From contig SUYL01000018.1 in the NCBI GenBank assembly GCA_015060445.1, positions 1 through 57,540 on the forward strand: 57,540 bases of DNA, in the 5' to 3' direction. Positions within the stretch are counted from its first letter, which is position 1. The number at the start of each line of letters is the position of its first letter. Below are positions 7,685-16,556 of the stretch, one piece after another. The notes beneath the pieces are model-generated. The model was not told the DNA's origin. It searched no databases and was given only the letters and a program-made list of their open reading frames with translations. The translations under genes and the position numbers were made by a program. This stretch comes from Bacteroidales bacterium (GTDB taxonomy: Bacteria > Bacteroidota > Bacteroidia > Bacteroidales > UBA932).

Positions 7685-9163
7685 TTAGTATGATCTTGCA
7701 AAAATTACTCGCTGTTTAGAAGGCTTGCCCGAGTAGATGCATTTGCCTTCTTCCATAATTACATTGGTATCCAGAGGGATGCATCGGATGGTAGCCTTGG
7801 TTTCCTCCTTAATCTTCTCCTCTGTCTCAGGAGTACCGTCCCAGTGGCACAAAAGGAATCCTCCCTCCTCAATCTTCTGTTTGAACTCCTCCCAGGTGTC
7901 AACCTGTATTGTGTTGGCAGCCCTGAAATCAAGTGCCTTCTGGTAGATATTTGCCTGAATCTCATCCATAAGGGCGTTTATTGTAGCCTCAACACCCTCC
8001 AACTGCATTGACTCTTTGGTAAGTGTATCCCTTCTTGCAACCTCAACTGTACCGTTTGCAAGGTCTCTTGGCCCCATTGCAACCCTTACAGGAACACCTT
8101 TGAGTTCCCACTCTGCAAATTTGAAACCGCTTCTGAGGTTGTCCCTGTCGTCAATTTTTACAGACAGGCCATATTTCTCAAGTCCTTTCTTGAGTTCCTC
8201 CATCTTGGCTATGATTGCTGCATGCTCCTCCTCAGTCTTGAAGATAGGAACCATAACAACATGTATAGGGGCAAGTTTTGGTGGAAGCACAAGGCCGTTG
8301 TCATCTGAATGGGCCATAATTAGTGCACCCATAAGACGGGTTGAAACACCCCAGGAAGTTGCCCATACATACTCAAGAGTACCCTCTTTGCTTGCAAATT
8401 TTACATCAAACGCCTTTGCAAAATTCTGTCCGAGGAAGTGTGAAGTACCTGCCTGCAGAGCCTTTCCATCCTGCATCATTGCCTCAATGCAATATGTGTC
8501 AAGTGCCCCGGCAAACCTTTCGTTGGCAGATTTCTTTCCTACAACTACAGGAACAGCCATATACTCCCTTGCAAATTTTGCATATACATTCACCATTTTT
8601 TCTGTCTCCTCAATAGCCTCCTCCTTAGTGGCATGTGCGGTATGTCCCTCCTGCCATAGGAACTCTGCGGTTCTGAGGAAAAGCCTGGTCCTCATCTCCC
8701 ATCTCACCACATTTGCCCACTGGTTGCAAAGGATAGGAAGGTCTCTGTATGAGTTGATCCAGTTCTTGTATGTATTCCAGATGATTGTCTCTGATGTAGG
8801 CCTTACAATAAGTTCCTCCTCAAGTTTTGCGCTTGGATCCACCACAACGCCGTTACCCTGAGGGTCAACCATAAGGCGGTGGTGTGTAACTACAGCACAC
8901 TCTTTGGCAAATCCCTCCACATGCTCAGCCTCCCTGCTAAGGAAAGATTTGGGGATGAAAAGCGGGAAGTAAGCATTCTGATGCCCAGTCTCCTTGAACA
9001 TTTTGTCCAACTGGTGCTGCATCTTTTCCCAAATTGCATATCCGTACGGTTTAATTACCATACATCCCCTTACAGCAGAATTCTCTGCCAAATCTGCTTT
9101 TACAACAAGGTTGTTGTACCACTGAGAGTAATTCTCTTCTCTTTTTGTAACCTCTTTTGCCAT
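7685..9163 (-). CDS. proS: Prolyl-tRNA synthetase, archaeal/eukaryotic type
   Basis: The enzyme charges tRNA-Pro. The 492-residue product is the shorter ProRS class without the INS editing insertion. It starts with [21 protein letters not shown] and has class II motif 2 in [26 protein letters not shown] and motif 3 around [15 protein letters not shown]. The end is [18 protein letters not shown]. Typical bacterial ProRS is about 570 aa, so this type is characteristic of Bacteroidetes, some firmicutes and archaea. It heads a three-gene minus-strand run with the unknown gene and the DUF3078 gene. Confidence 0.96.
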   Translation of the reverse strand: MAKEVTKREENYSQWYNNLVVKADLAENSAVRGCMVIKPYGYAIWEKMQHQLDKMFKETGHQNAYFPLFIPKSFLSREAEHVEGFAKECAVVTHHRLMVDPQGNGVVVDPSAKLEEELIVRPTSETIIWNTYKNWINSYRDLPILCNQWANVVRWEMRTRLFLRTAEFLWQEGHTAHATKEEAIEETEKMVNVYAKFAREYMAVPVVVGKKSANERFAGALDTYCIEAMMQDGKALQAGTSHFLGQNFAKAFDVKFASKEGTLEYVWATSWGVSTRLMGALIMAHSDDNGLVLPPKLAPIHVVMVPIFKTEEEHAAIIAKMEELKKGLEKYGLSVKIDDRDNLRSGFKFAEWELKGVPVRVAMGPRDLANGTVEVARRDTLTKESMQLEGVEATINALMDEIQANIYQKALDFRAANTIQVDTWEEFKQKIEEGGFLLCHWDGTPETEEKIKEETKATIRCIPLDTNVIMEEGKCIYSGKPSKQRVIFARSY

Positions 9164-9244
9164 TATGTTGATATTTTATCTTCTTCTTTCCCTATTTTTT
9201 CTGATTGGAATAATTTTTGATATATTCGCATATATAATGAGTGA

Positions 9245-9252
9245 CAAAAGTA
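9245..9252 (-). promoter_or_regulatory. -7 promoter element of proS
   Basis: On the minus strand this reads TACTTTTG, a full consensus match, which would give a leader of about 75 nt before the proS ATG. Confidence 0.5.
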
Positions 9253-9271
9253 CAAAAAATATATAAAACAC

Positions 9272-9277
9272 AGGAGG
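9272..9277 (+). promoter_or_regulatory. Strong Shine-Dalgarno site fixing the start at 9283
   Basis: AGGAGG lies 5 nt before the ATG at 9283. Such a complete Shine-Dalgarno is uncommon in this window. It argues against the GTG-initiated longer frame from 9241. Confidence 0.7.
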
Positions 9278-9282
9278 TAAAA

Positions 9283-10371
9283 ATGAAAAACAGGAACTTA
9301 TTTATTCTAATGGCAGCAGTTATGCCGCTCATCTCTTGTGGCACGGCTGGCCATTCGGCATTTTATGGCGGTTCCCAGTTCAGGAACAGCATATATTACA
9401 CTCCGTCAAACCAGGAATATGCACAGGTGCAGCCGGGCAATGTGCAGGAGGTTGTACAGAACAGTACCTCGGGTGAGGTGCAGCAGTATGAGTATGACGC
9501 TTCGGCAAACACTAAGACAGTTCATGTAGGGGAGGCCAATGAGGTGAACATAAACTATGAACCGGGGGTTACATATGTAATAGCAGATGATGATGAGAGT
9601 TACCAGGCCCGTCTGAGAAAGTTTGATTCGCCTACCTACAATATCAATATAGATTTTGTAGAGCCAAGTTACTGGTGGGATATCCGTTTTGGCTGGTACA
9701 GGCCATATGGTGTTGCCTGGAGGAGCGCTTGGTATTCTCCATGGTGGGACAGGTATTATTCATGGTATGGGCCAAGCCTGTATTATTGGCATGACCCATG
9801 GTACACCGGTCCGTATTGGGCATGGTACAACCCTTGGATAGACCCATGGTGGGGTCCTGTACACAGACCTGGACATCACTATCCGCCTCACTGGCCAGGC
9901 TACGGTCCCGGCCCGGGACACGGACACGGTCATCATGGAAGGGATGTGTATTATGGAAAGAGGAGTTCAGGCTCTACATACAGGGATATGGATAGAGGCT
10001 CTGTAGCAACAGGAAATCACAATAATGTACAGGGAAGGCCCAATACTGGAAGTGTGACCCGCAGACCTTCAGTGGGTACGGCACCTGGAAACGCAAACAA
10101 AGGGAGTGCCGTTGTTAAAGGGAGCAGCCAGCAGAAGGAGCAGCAGTACAGGAGAGTTACAAGAAGCAGAAGTTCGGAGGAGACAAAAGTGAAGTCTTCC
10201 AATGGGAGTTCAAACAGGAACAGCAACTATAACTACAACAGGAGCAACAGCAGCAATTCCTACAACAGGAGCGGATCTTCATACAGCAACAGTTCCCAAA
10301 GCAGCAGTTATGGCAACTCGGGTGGCGGTTCAAGGTCGCAGGGAGGAGGATCATCCTACAGGAGAAGATAG
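9283..10371 (+). CDS. Trp/Tyr-rich lipoprotein (often misnamed vitellogenin-like)
   Basis: The 362-residue product has a lipoprotein signal (LISC, Cys19). A charged N-terminal part contains a beta-like region (residues 80-115). The middle, about 120-195, is extraordinarily rich in Trp, Tyr, Pro and His (for example WYSPWWDRYYSWYGP). A GPGHGHGHHG stretch follows and then a low-complexity Ser/Asn/Arg tail. Similar Bacteroidetes proteins were annotated as vitellogenin II by low-complexity similarity only; that name has no functional meaning. Like those, it precedes an OmpP1/FadL-type porin (40 nt gap), so a surface or periplasmic partner role is possible. The specific function is unknown. Confidence 0.8.
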   Translation: MKNRNLFILMAAVMPLISCGTAGHSAFYGGSQFRNSIYYTPSNQEYAQVQPGNVQEVVQNSTSGEVQQYEYDASANTKTVHVGEANEVNINYEPGVTYVIADDDESYQARLRKFDSPTYNINIDFVEPSYWWDIRFGWYRPYGVAWRSAWYSPWWDRYYSWYGPSLYYWHDPWYTGPYWAWYNPWIDPWWGPVHRPGHHYPPHWPGYGPGPGHGHGHHGRDVYYGKRSSGSTYRDMDRGSVATGNHNNVQGRPNTGSVTRRPSVGTAPGNANKGSAVVKGSSQQKEQQYRRVTRSRSSEETKVKSSNGSSNRNSNYNYNRSNSSNSYNRSGSSYSNSSQSSSYGNSGGGSRSQGGGSSYRRR

Positions 10372-10411
10372 GAGTGGGAAGGCTTATATGTTGAATTAAA
10401 AAGTTATTGGA

Positions 10412-11953
10412 ATGGTTAGAAAATTGATATTCAGTTTGGTGCTGGCATGTGCAGGTGCATTTGCCTATGCTCAGAATGCCTATGATGCGCTGAGATTTTC
10501 CCAGCAGTACAGTGAGGGTACAGCCAGGAGTGTGGCAATGGGAAATGCCTTTGTGGCGCTTGGCGGCGATATGGGCGGATTGTCTGTAAACCCTGCATCC
10601 AGTGCAGTATACCGATATTCGGAACTGGTGTTTACACCGTCAATTACAGTTTCAAATACTGAATCTGACTATTTGGGATCCCTTGCCTCGGCCGGCAAAA
10701 CCAGGGCTGGTATTGCAAACTTCGGTTTTATTGGGTCGTACAGTACCGGACGCAGGAGCGGTCTGGTGAACTGGAGTGTGGGCCTGGTACTTAACAAGCA
10801 GAACAATTACACCAATGCCCGTAAAGTGTATGGCGTTACAGATGAGAGCAGTTGGCTGGCCAGTCTGGCATACGGTACAGACGGTATCTTTGCACCCGAT
10901 ATGGATTTGAATGACCGCAATGAGCCTTTCTATTACAGCAATGCTTCATGGAATTCTATCCTTGCGTGGAACAACTCACTCCTTGATACCCTTCCCGGAA
11001 CAAGGGACCAGTATTATGCTGCAACAGAAAACCTCAACGGATACGACATTTCAGTTGGAGGGGAGTTGGCCCAGCGGTTCAATGCGGTCTCTACAGGAAA
11101 CACTACAGAGGCTGTGATAAATTGGGGAGGCAATTTCTCAAACAAACTGTTCATTGGGGTGAATATGGGTATCCAGAGCATTGTATATAAGTATGAGGAA
11201 AATTATTCTGAGGAGGCACTCAACAGCAGGGATTTCATGTCGGGATTCAGTTATTTCAACGCAGGATACAGATACAAGGCAACAGGTACAGGTATCAACC
11301 TTAAGGCAGGTCTCATTTATCTCCCTACAGAGTGGTTGAGGCTGGGAGCAAGCATATCTACTCCAACCTGGTTTTATTTGAGCGAGGAGTGGGAGAACGG
11401 TATGAACTCCGAGTTTGATGACGGGTACAGGCAGAGACTCATCTCCCCTTTGGGTACATACAATTACAGGTTGGACACACCGTTCAGGTGGAATGTGGGA
11501 GCAGCGCTCAGGATGGGTAACAGAGGAGTGTTGAGTGCAGATTACGAGAGGGTAGATTATACCAAGGCGCAACTCAGGGATGCAGATTATGAGTTCGGTT
11601 ATGATGTTGAGAACAGCGATATAAAGAGGCTTTTCACCACACAGGATATTATAAGGATTGGTGCGGAGGTGAATGTAAACCCTGCTTTTGCAGTAAGGGG
11701 CGGTTTCCAGCATTACTCATCACCTTACAGCGGCGGCTCATCTGATGATGCTCTCAGTATTGGATCATTGGGTATAGGATATGTATGGCCTTGTGGCGCA
11801 AGCGATTTCTTTATTGATGTGACATATCAGCAGAAACTGCAGAAGAGCAGTGAGGAATTCTCACTGTATGACGATACCAATATTGCCGCTCCAATAGGAA
11901 TTTCTGAGAATTCCAACTGGAAACTGCTGGTTTCATTTGGATTCAAGTTCTAG
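10412..11953 (+). CDS. OmpP1/FadL/TodX-family outer membrane transport protein
   Basis: The 513-residue product has a signal peptide ending FAYAQ. The N-terminal motif ARSVAMGNAFVALGGDMGGLSVNPAS is typical of the FadL-like hatch region. Many amphipathic strands follow and it ends in the aromatic residue F (LLVSFGFKF), as expected for a beta-barrel. FadL-family porins carry hydrophobic substrates such as fatty acids across the outer membrane. Bacteroidetes members are often called hemin receptors without proof. It is probably co-transcribed with the Trp/Tyr-rich lipoprotein. The 3' end overlaps the convergent wbqC gene by 21 bp. Confidence 0.88.
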   Translation: MVRKLIFSLVLACAGAFAYAQNAYDALRFSQQYSEGTARSVAMGNAFVALGGDMGGLSVNPASSAVYRYSELVFTPSITVSNTESDYLGSLASAGKTRAGIANFGFIGSYSTGRRSGLVNWSVGLVLNKQNNYTNARKVYGVTDESSWLASLAYGTDGIFAPDMDLNDRNEPFYYSNASWNSILAWNNSLLDTLPGTRDQYYAATENLNGYDISVGGELAQRFNAVSTGNTTEAVINWGGNFSNKLFIGVNMGIQSIVYKYEENYSEEALNSRDFMSGFSYFNAGYRYKATGTGINLKAGLIYLPTEWLRLGASISTPTWFYLSEEWENGMNSEFDDGYRQRLISPLGTYNYRLDTPFRWNVGAALRMGNRGVLSADYERVDYTKAQLRDADYEFGYDVENSDIKRLFTTQDIIRIGAEVNVNPAFAVRGGFQHYSSPYSGGSSDDALSIGSLGIGYVWPCGASDFFIDVTYQQKLQKSSEEFSLYDDTNIAAPIGISENSNWKLLVSFGFKF

Positions 11954-12613
11954 GAAGGATATGGAATTGGGACCTTCGTTGAACAGAAGGTCAAGAATAG
12001 TAAGATTTGGTACAAAGCCCTGCTTGTTGGTGAAAACCTGCCAGTAGGGCTTTTCCAGTTTCAGATCCTCAAGTATGCGGGACCCTTTTTTAGGGTGGAT
12101 GCACTCTCTGAAATCTGAAATCCCTGCCAGTTCCAGTTCTCTGGATTGGGGGATAAGGTAATTGCCGTCTGAAAGTGTTACAGGTGTTTCTACCCCTACA
12201 AGTTCTGCAATCTTTAAGGTTAGCCTGGTATTGAGGGCAAGCAGGGTCTCCTCCCCGGAATCAAGTATTCCATAAATGTCATCCATATAGTACTCAAAGA
12301 ATGGAGAAGACATATATGCCGCTTCCAGTGCCCTTTTGTGCTGCAGGAGCCAGGGCTTTGACCAGTCTATCCTAAGGTCTGCGATGGGAAGTTTATGGCT
12401 GCCCTGTTCATCCCCTTTGGCTGCACTCCTGAGTACAGGTACGGTAAGAACAAGAAGCCCGTTGGCACCATTAATGTGACAACGGGTTCTGTATGACTGT
12501 TTCTGGTACATCTCCCCGCTTTCAATTTCTACCCTTTCTGAGTTTGCCATTACTGCAAAGTACTCAATGGGAGGGAAATATGCTGTACTTAAAAGTGATG
12601 TTCCAAAAACCAT
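11933..12613 (-). CDS. wbqC: WbqC-like family protein
   Basis: The 226-residue product begins with the family signature LLSTAYFPPIEYFAVMANSERVEIE and keeps the YRTRCHINGANGLLVLTVPV and WSKPWLLQHKRALEAAYMSSPFF blocks. WbqC proteins occur in O-antigen and polysaccharide loci and are thought to act in amino-sugar modification; the exact reaction is not established. It lies 11 nt downstream of lpxA as the last gene of the lipid A operon, which links it to surface glycolipid synthesis. No signal peptide is seen. Confidence 0.85.
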   Translation of the reverse strand: MVFGTSLLSTAYFPPIEYFAVMANSERVEIESGEMYQKQSYRTRCHINGANGLLVLTVPVLRSAAKGDEQGSHKLPIADLRIDWSKPWLLQHKRALEAAYMSSPFFEYYMDDIYGILDSGEETLLALNTRLTLKIAELVGVETPVTLSDGNYLIPQSRELELAGISDFRECIHPKKGSRILEDLKLEKPYWQVFTNKQGFVPNLTILDLLFNEGPNSISFLELESK

Positions 12614-12624
12614 TTTGTAAAGGA

Positions 12625-13419
12625 TTATTCGTCTGAAAGGGCTTTAGGATTGTATTTGATGATACCTCTCTTTGAACGGGCAATGAAGTCGAGAATGGTT
12701 CTCTTTTCAACGCTCTCTTCAAATTCTGCTTCAACCTTCTTGCACGCATCTGTTACATTGAGGCCGCTCTGGTAGATTACCTTGTAGATGTTCTTGATAC
12801 GCTCAATCTGCTCTACGGTAAAGCCTCTTCTGCGCAATCCTACAATGTTTATTCCATGATAAGATAGAGGAAGTTTTCCGGCCATTGCGTATGGAGGGAT
12901 ATCCTTGCCTATACGTGAGCCCCCGGCTACCATTGCATGGGCACCAATGTTGGAGAACTGGTGTGCAGCGGATGCACCACCTATGATAGCCCAGTCGTCA
13001 ACTCTGGTCTCGCCTGCGATACCTACATAACTTACAAGGATACAGTTGTTGCCAACCTCGCAGTCATGAGCCACGTGGGCGTATGACATAATGAGGGTGT
13101 TGTTCCCTACAACAGTCTTGCCTTTTCCGCTGGCTGCAGTACCTCTGTTTATGGTTGCACATTCCCTTATGGTTACATTGTCTCCAATCTCCACATAAGA
13201 AACCTCATTGTCAAATTTGAGATCCTGAGGAATTGCTCCAACTACGGCTCCTGGGAAAACTTTGCAGTTCTTGCCCATTTTTACATAGTCGTATATTGTT
13301 GCGTGAGGGCCAATCTCGCATCCGTCCCCAATTTCTACATTCTCTGCAATATAACTGAACGGGTGGATTGTAACGTTGGCTCCAATCTTTGCATTTGGAT
13401 GAACAAAAGAAGTTTCCAT
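12625..13419 (-). CDS. lpxA: UDP-N-acetylglucosamine acyltransferase
   Basis: This is the first enzyme of lipid A synthesis. It transfers a hydroxyacyl chain from ACP to UDP-GlcNAc in the cytosol. The 264-residue product is a left-handed beta-helix of hexapeptide repeats starting FVHPNAKIGANVTIHPFSYI. The catalytic His lies in SYAHVAHDCEVGNNC, and a helical C-terminal domain follows. Length and layout are standard. It lies 22 nt after fabZ, so acyl-chain supply and first use are adjacent. Confidence 0.95.
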   Translation of the reverse strand: METSFVHPNAKIGANVTIHPFSYIAENVEIGDGCEIGPHATIYDYVKMGKNCKVFPGAVVGAIPQDLKFDNEVSYVEIGDNVTIRECATINRGTAASGKGKTVVGNNTLIMSYAHVAHDCEVGNNCILVSYVGIAGETRVDDWAIIGGASAAHQFSNIGAHAMVAGGSRIGKDIPPYAMAGKLPLSYHGINIVGLRRRGFTVEQIERIKNIYKVIYQSGLNVTDACKKVEAEFEESVEKRTILDFIARSKRGIIKYNPKALSDE

Positions 13420-13441
13420 AAATATGCTTTTAAATAAGTTA

Positions 13442-13921
13442 TTACTCTTTATTCTTGATTACCTGTGCAACCATGTCGCTCTCGCAAGCCAGTGTGTCGC
13501 CAACGTATGCCTCTCCATGCATGCATACAATTGACCTTCTCAACGGCTGGGTGATTGTAAGTTTGAATACCAGTACATCGCCAGGGATAACTTTCCTCTT
13601 GAATTTGGTGTTGTCTATCTTGGCAAAATATGTTGAGTATTTTTCAGGCTCATCAACACTGTGGAGTACAAGGATACCTCCAACCTGTGCCATAGCCTCA
13701 ACAATAAGCACACCCGGCATTACCGGTTCCTGAGGGAAGTGACCCTGGAAGAAGCCCTCGTTTACACCTATTGTCTTTATTCCCACTACATAGTCTTCCC
13801 CTATCTCTGTAATTCTGTCAACCATAAGGAATGGTGGACGGTGAGGAAGAAGTTTCTTAATCCCGTTTACATCCAGTACGGGTGCAGCATTGGGATCATA
13901 TTGAGGTATGTTCTTTTCCAT
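13442..13921 (-). CDS. fabZ: 3-hydroxyacyl-ACP dehydratase FabZ (stand-alone)
   Basis: The 159-residue hot-dog-fold enzyme dehydrates 3-hydroxyacyl-ACP in fatty-acid synthesis. The active-site block GHFPQEPVMPGVLIVEAMAQ holds the catalytic His and Glu, and LLPHRPPFLMVDRI marks the N-terminal helix. In Bacteroidetes this domain is normally the C-terminal half of an LpxC-FabZ fusion. Here it starts with its own ATG four codons after the lpxC stop and in the same frame. Residues 1-20 (MEKNIPQYDPNAAPVLDVNG) look like the linker of the fused form. Confidence 0.94.
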   Translation of the reverse strand: MEKNIPQYDPNAAPVLDVNGIKKLLPHRPPFLMVDRITEIGEDYVVGIKTIGVNEGFFQGHFPQEPVMPGVLIVEAMAQVGGILVLHSVDEPEKYSTYFAKIDNTKFKRKVIPGDVLVFKLTITQPLRRSIVCMHGEAYVGDTLACESDMVAQVIKNKE

Positions 13922-13933
13922 TTTGTATATCTT

Positions 13934-14851
13934 TTAGTTGTCTTTTGTCTGTTCTCTGATAATTTTGGCCAACTGGGTATTTATGCCATGTCCTGTCTTG
14001 TACCCTATAACCTTGGCTTTTAGAGGTTTGCCTATAAGGGCAAAATCACCCATAATATCCAGCAACTTGTGTCTTGCACATTCGTTTGAGAATCTGAGTT
14101 CCAGATGGTTGAGGTATCCCTCAGGGGCCCTTTCCAGAGATGAGGTGTTGAATACTCCGGCCAGCCTGTCAAGTTCCTCCTGTGGAACAGGGTGTTCAAC
14201 TATTACTATTGCGTTGTCAAGGTCTCCACCCTTTATGAGGTTGTTCCTGAACAGCGGCTCCAGTTCATGGAAAAATACGAATGTCCTGCAAGGGGCAATG
14301 TCCTTTGCAAAATCTGTAGTCTCATCCAGTCTGGCATACTGGTTACCCAATACTTTTGAGTTGTAGTCTATCATGAGGTCAACCGAGAAGTGATCATCAG
14401 GCATTATTATAATCTCTGAGCCGGTCTTCTCGTTCCGGTAAACTATCTTGTCCTTCAGTTCCAGATACTCCCTTGGTGCATCCTGCTCAACAAGGCCGTC
14501 TTTGCAGATGGCATCTACGTAAGGTTTTGCACTTCCGTCAAGGATAGGTACCTCCTGGGCATCTATAAGGACCATTGCATTGTCAATGCCAAGTCCGTTG
14601 AATGTTGCCATAAGGTGTTCCAGGGTTGATATCTTCACTTCTCCCTTCTCAAGGGTTGTACCGCGCGCAGTTGTTGTAACATAATCCACCACAGCATCAA
14701 TTACGGCGTCCTCTCCAATGTCTGTCCTCTTGAATTTGATTCCGTGGTTTACAGGTGCAGGCTCCAGGGTCATTGTCACATTTCTTCCTGTGTGGAGCCC
14801 TTTCCCTTTGAAAGTATATTTACACTTGAGCGTATGTTGCTTCTCGTTCAT
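13934..14851 (-). CDS. lpxC: UDP-3-O-acyl-N-acetylglucosamine deacetylase
   Basis: This zinc enzyme catalyses the committed step of lipid A synthesis. The 305-residue product begins KYTFKGKGLHTGRNVTM and carries the zinc motif EHLMATFNGLGIDN. LDGSAKPY and the second zinc motif HKLLDIMGDFALIG follow. It ends with LAKIIREQTKDN and TAA. After that stop, 12 nt (four sense codons) lead in frame to the fabZ ATG, so a single stop separates what is usually one polypeptide in this phylum. An internal -7 element (14881-14888) precedes it. Confidence 0.95.
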   Translation of the reverse strand: MNEKQHTLKCKYTFKGKGLHTGRNVTMTLEPAPVNHGIKFKRTDIGEDAVIDAVVDYVTTTARGTTLEKGEVKISTLEHLMATFNGLGIDNAMVLIDAQEVPILDGSAKPYVDAICKDGLVEQDAPREYLELKDKIVYRNEKTGSEIIIMPDDHFSVDLMIDYNSKVLGNQYARLDETTDFAKDIAPCRTFVFFHELEPLFRNNLIKGGDLDNAIVIVEHPVPQEELDRLAGVFNTSSLERAPEGYLNHLELRFSNECARHKLLDIMGDFALIGKPLKAKVIGYKTGHGINTQLAKIIREQTKDN

Positions 14852-14880
14852 ATATGTATTAAGGTGTTAGGTTCAGTTTG

Positions 14881-14888
14881 CAAATATA
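14881..14888 (-). promoter_or_regulatory. Internal -7 element before lpxC
   Basis: On the minus strand this reads TATATTTG, a full TAnnTTTG match in the 49-nt lpxD-lpxC gap. It could give extra lpxC-fabZ-lpxA-wbqC transcript. Confidence 0.5.
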
Positions 14889-14900
14889 ATGATATTTCTC

Positions 14901-15893
14901 TTATTTGTTGTTGGGCAGTTTCCTGAACAGGGCGTAGCATTTGAGATACTGTTTAAGGTCAAATGCAGGGCTTCCCATAAGGGTCTCACCCTCTTTTTTG
15001 GTACTTCCCATTATACCTGCCTGTGCCCCTATGCTTGTTTTGTCATGTATTGTAAGGTGGCCTGCAAATCCAACCTGGCCTCCAATCATACATTGTGCGC
15101 CAATCTTTGTAGAGCCGGCAACTCCTGTTTGTGCAGCCATTACAGTATGCTCGCCTATCTCAACATTGTGCGCCACCTGTATGAGGTTGTCCAATTTTAC
15201 ACCCTTCTTTATCAGGGTTGTTCCCATAGTTGCCCTGTCAACAACAGTATTTGTACCAATTTCAACATCATCTTCAAGGGTAACTATACCTGTCTGGGGT
15301 ATCTTTTTATAGGAACCGTCCTCCCTTGGGGCAAATCCGAATCCGTCTGATCCTATTACCACATTTGCATGGAGGATACAGTTGTTCCCAATTTTACATC
15401 CGTCATAGATTTTTACACCTGGATACAGGATACAGTTCTCTCCAATTGTAACTTCATTGCCTATATACACCTGAGGGTAAATTTGGGTATCCTTTCCAAT
15501 TTTGCTCTTCTTCCCGACAAATGAGAAGTCACCCAACCATACCCCTTTGCCCAATTTTGCGCTCCAGGCGCATTTTGAACTCCAGGCTCTTCCGCTTTTC
15601 TTTGCCTTCTTGAGGGTGTTCAGCAGGTCGAGCAGTGAGGCAACCGCCTCGTATGCATTGTCTACAAGGATAAGTGTTGGGGCAACAGGCTCCTTTGGCT
15701 TGAACTCCTTGTTTATGATTATTATACTTGCCTTGCAGGTGTAGAGATGGTGTTCATATTTTGGGTTTGCAAGGAAACAGATGTTGCCTGATTTTCCCTG
15801 CTCAATTTTTGCTACCGACGAAACCTTTACGGTTGGATCTCCAACAATTTCTCCATTGAAATGTTGTGCGATTACTTCAGCTGTTACTTCCAT
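14901..15893 (-). CDS. lpxD: UDP-3-O-acylglucosamine N-acyltransferase
   Basis: This is the third enzyme of lipid A synthesis; it adds the second hydroxyacyl chain. From the ATG at 15893 the product has 330 residues: an N-terminal uridine-binding domain (MEVTAEVIAQHFNGEIVGD), then hexapeptide repeats with IGSDGFGFAP and the catalytic His in QVAHNVEIGEHTV, and a short helical tail. The frame is open further upstream, but the added residues would be low-complexity and cross the -7 element at 15920. Family length supports the shorter start. It is the first gene of lpxD-lpxC-fabZ-lpxA-wbqC. Confidence 0.94.
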   Translation of the reverse strand: MEVTAEVIAQHFNGEIVGDPTVKVSSVAKIEQGKSGNICFLANPKYEHHLYTCKASIIIINKEFKPKEPVAPTLILVDNAYEAVASLLDLLNTLKKAKKSGRAWSSKCAWSAKLGKGVWLGDFSFVGKKSKIGKDTQIYPQVYIGNEVTIGENCILYPGVKIYDGCKIGNNCILHANVVIGSDGFGFAPREDGSYKKIPQTGIVTLEDDVEIGTNTVVDRATMGTTLIKKGVKLDNLIQVAHNVEIGEHTVMAAQTGVAGSTKIGAQCMIGGQVGFAGHLTIHDKTSIGAQAGIMGSTKKEGETLMGSPAFDLKQYLKCYALFRKLPNNK

Positions 15894-15919
15894 AAATGAA
15901 TAGTATATATATAACAGAG

Positions 15920-15927
15920 CAAAAATA
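15920..15927 (-). promoter_or_regulatory. -7 promoter element of the lipid A operon
   Basis: On the minus strand this reads TATTTTTG, matching TAnnTTTG, 26 nt before the lpxD ATG. Confidence 0.55.
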
Positions 15928-15963
15928 GTAAATATTTGTAAAATAAAGAAGTGGTGCAATTTA

Positions 15964-15995
15964 TTTGTTTTTTTTACATATTTTTCTTTCCTTTG
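15964..15995 (+). promoter_or_regulatory. Promoter of rimP-nusA-infB
   Basis: A -33 TTTG at 15964-15967 and a near-consensus -7 TTCCTTTG at 15988-15995 are 20 nt apart, the usual Bacteroidetes spacing. Transcription would begin near 16002. Confidence 0.6.
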
Positions 15996-16015
15996 CACTC
16001 AGAAAGAAAGGCTTG

Positions 16016-16039
16016 AGGGTGACCGCATGCGGTTGCCCT
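16016..16039 (+). promoter_or_regulatory. Leader hairpin before rimP
   Basis: AGGGTGACCG and CGGTTGCCCT pair, with two central G-T wobbles, around a CATG loop. They form a strong stem in the expected 5' leader, followed by CTTTGTC, about 20 nt before the rimP ATG. It may affect translation or early termination; that is inference. Confidence 0.5.
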
Positions 16040-16058
16040 TTGTCATATTTGACTGATT

Positions 16059-16529
16059 ATGATTACATCTGAAGCATTAAGCGGCGCAATAGCCAACTAT
16101 TTGAACGACAATGGACTGTTTCTTGTAGATATAGAAATTTCCAAGGATAATGACATTACAATTGCAATTGAGAGCAGGGATGCGGATGTGAAAATTGACA
16201 ACTGTATTGACATAGACCACATTATCAGTGGCGTGTTTGACAGGGATGTTGAGGACTATTCGCTTACTGTAACTTCTGCGGGTCTGGACCAACCTTTTAA
16301 GGTTCTGGACCAGTATATCAAATTTGTCGGGAGTGAAGTTGAAGTGGTTGTAAAAGGTGGGGGAAAAATGAAGGGAATCCTCACTGCTGCCTCGCCAGAA
16401 GGATTTGAGGTAACGGTAAGCAAGATGGTTAAGGTTGAGGGGAGCAAGAAGAAGGTGCAGCAGGATACTGTAACCGCATTTGCTTATGATAACGTAAAAT
16501 CCTGCAAGCCTGTAATCAAGTTCAAGTAA
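16059..16529 (+). CDS. rimP: Ribosome maturation factor RimP
   Basis: RimP assists 30S subunit maturation. The 156-residue product has the alpha/beta N-terminal domain with FLVDIEISKDNDITIAIES and the SAGLDQPFK motif, the local form of the conserved SPGxxRPL/F segment. A C-terminal SH3-like part with KGGGKMKGIL follows. It is the first gene of the conserved rimP-nusA-infB order, 27 nt before nusA, with a promoter and hairpin leader upstream. Confidence 0.93.
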   Translation: MITSEALSGAIANYLNDNGLFLVDIEISKDNDITIAIESRDADVKIDNCIDIDHIISGVFDRDVEDYSLTVTSAGLDQPFKVLDQYIKFVGSEVEVVVKGGGKMKGILTAASPEGFEVTVSKMVKVEGSKKKVQQDTVTAFAYDNVKSCKPVIKFK

Positions 16530-16556
16530 AAACAAGTAAAAAACTGAATATAAAAA

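Noticed and set aside
8016-8861. 281-codon plus-strand open frame
   Set aside because: It lies entirely opposite proS, whose motifs are unambiguous; low-information Ser/Leu-rich translation, a shadow frame.
11138-11713. 191-codon minus-strand open frame
   Set aside because: It is antisense to the FadL-like porin gene and resembles no protein family.
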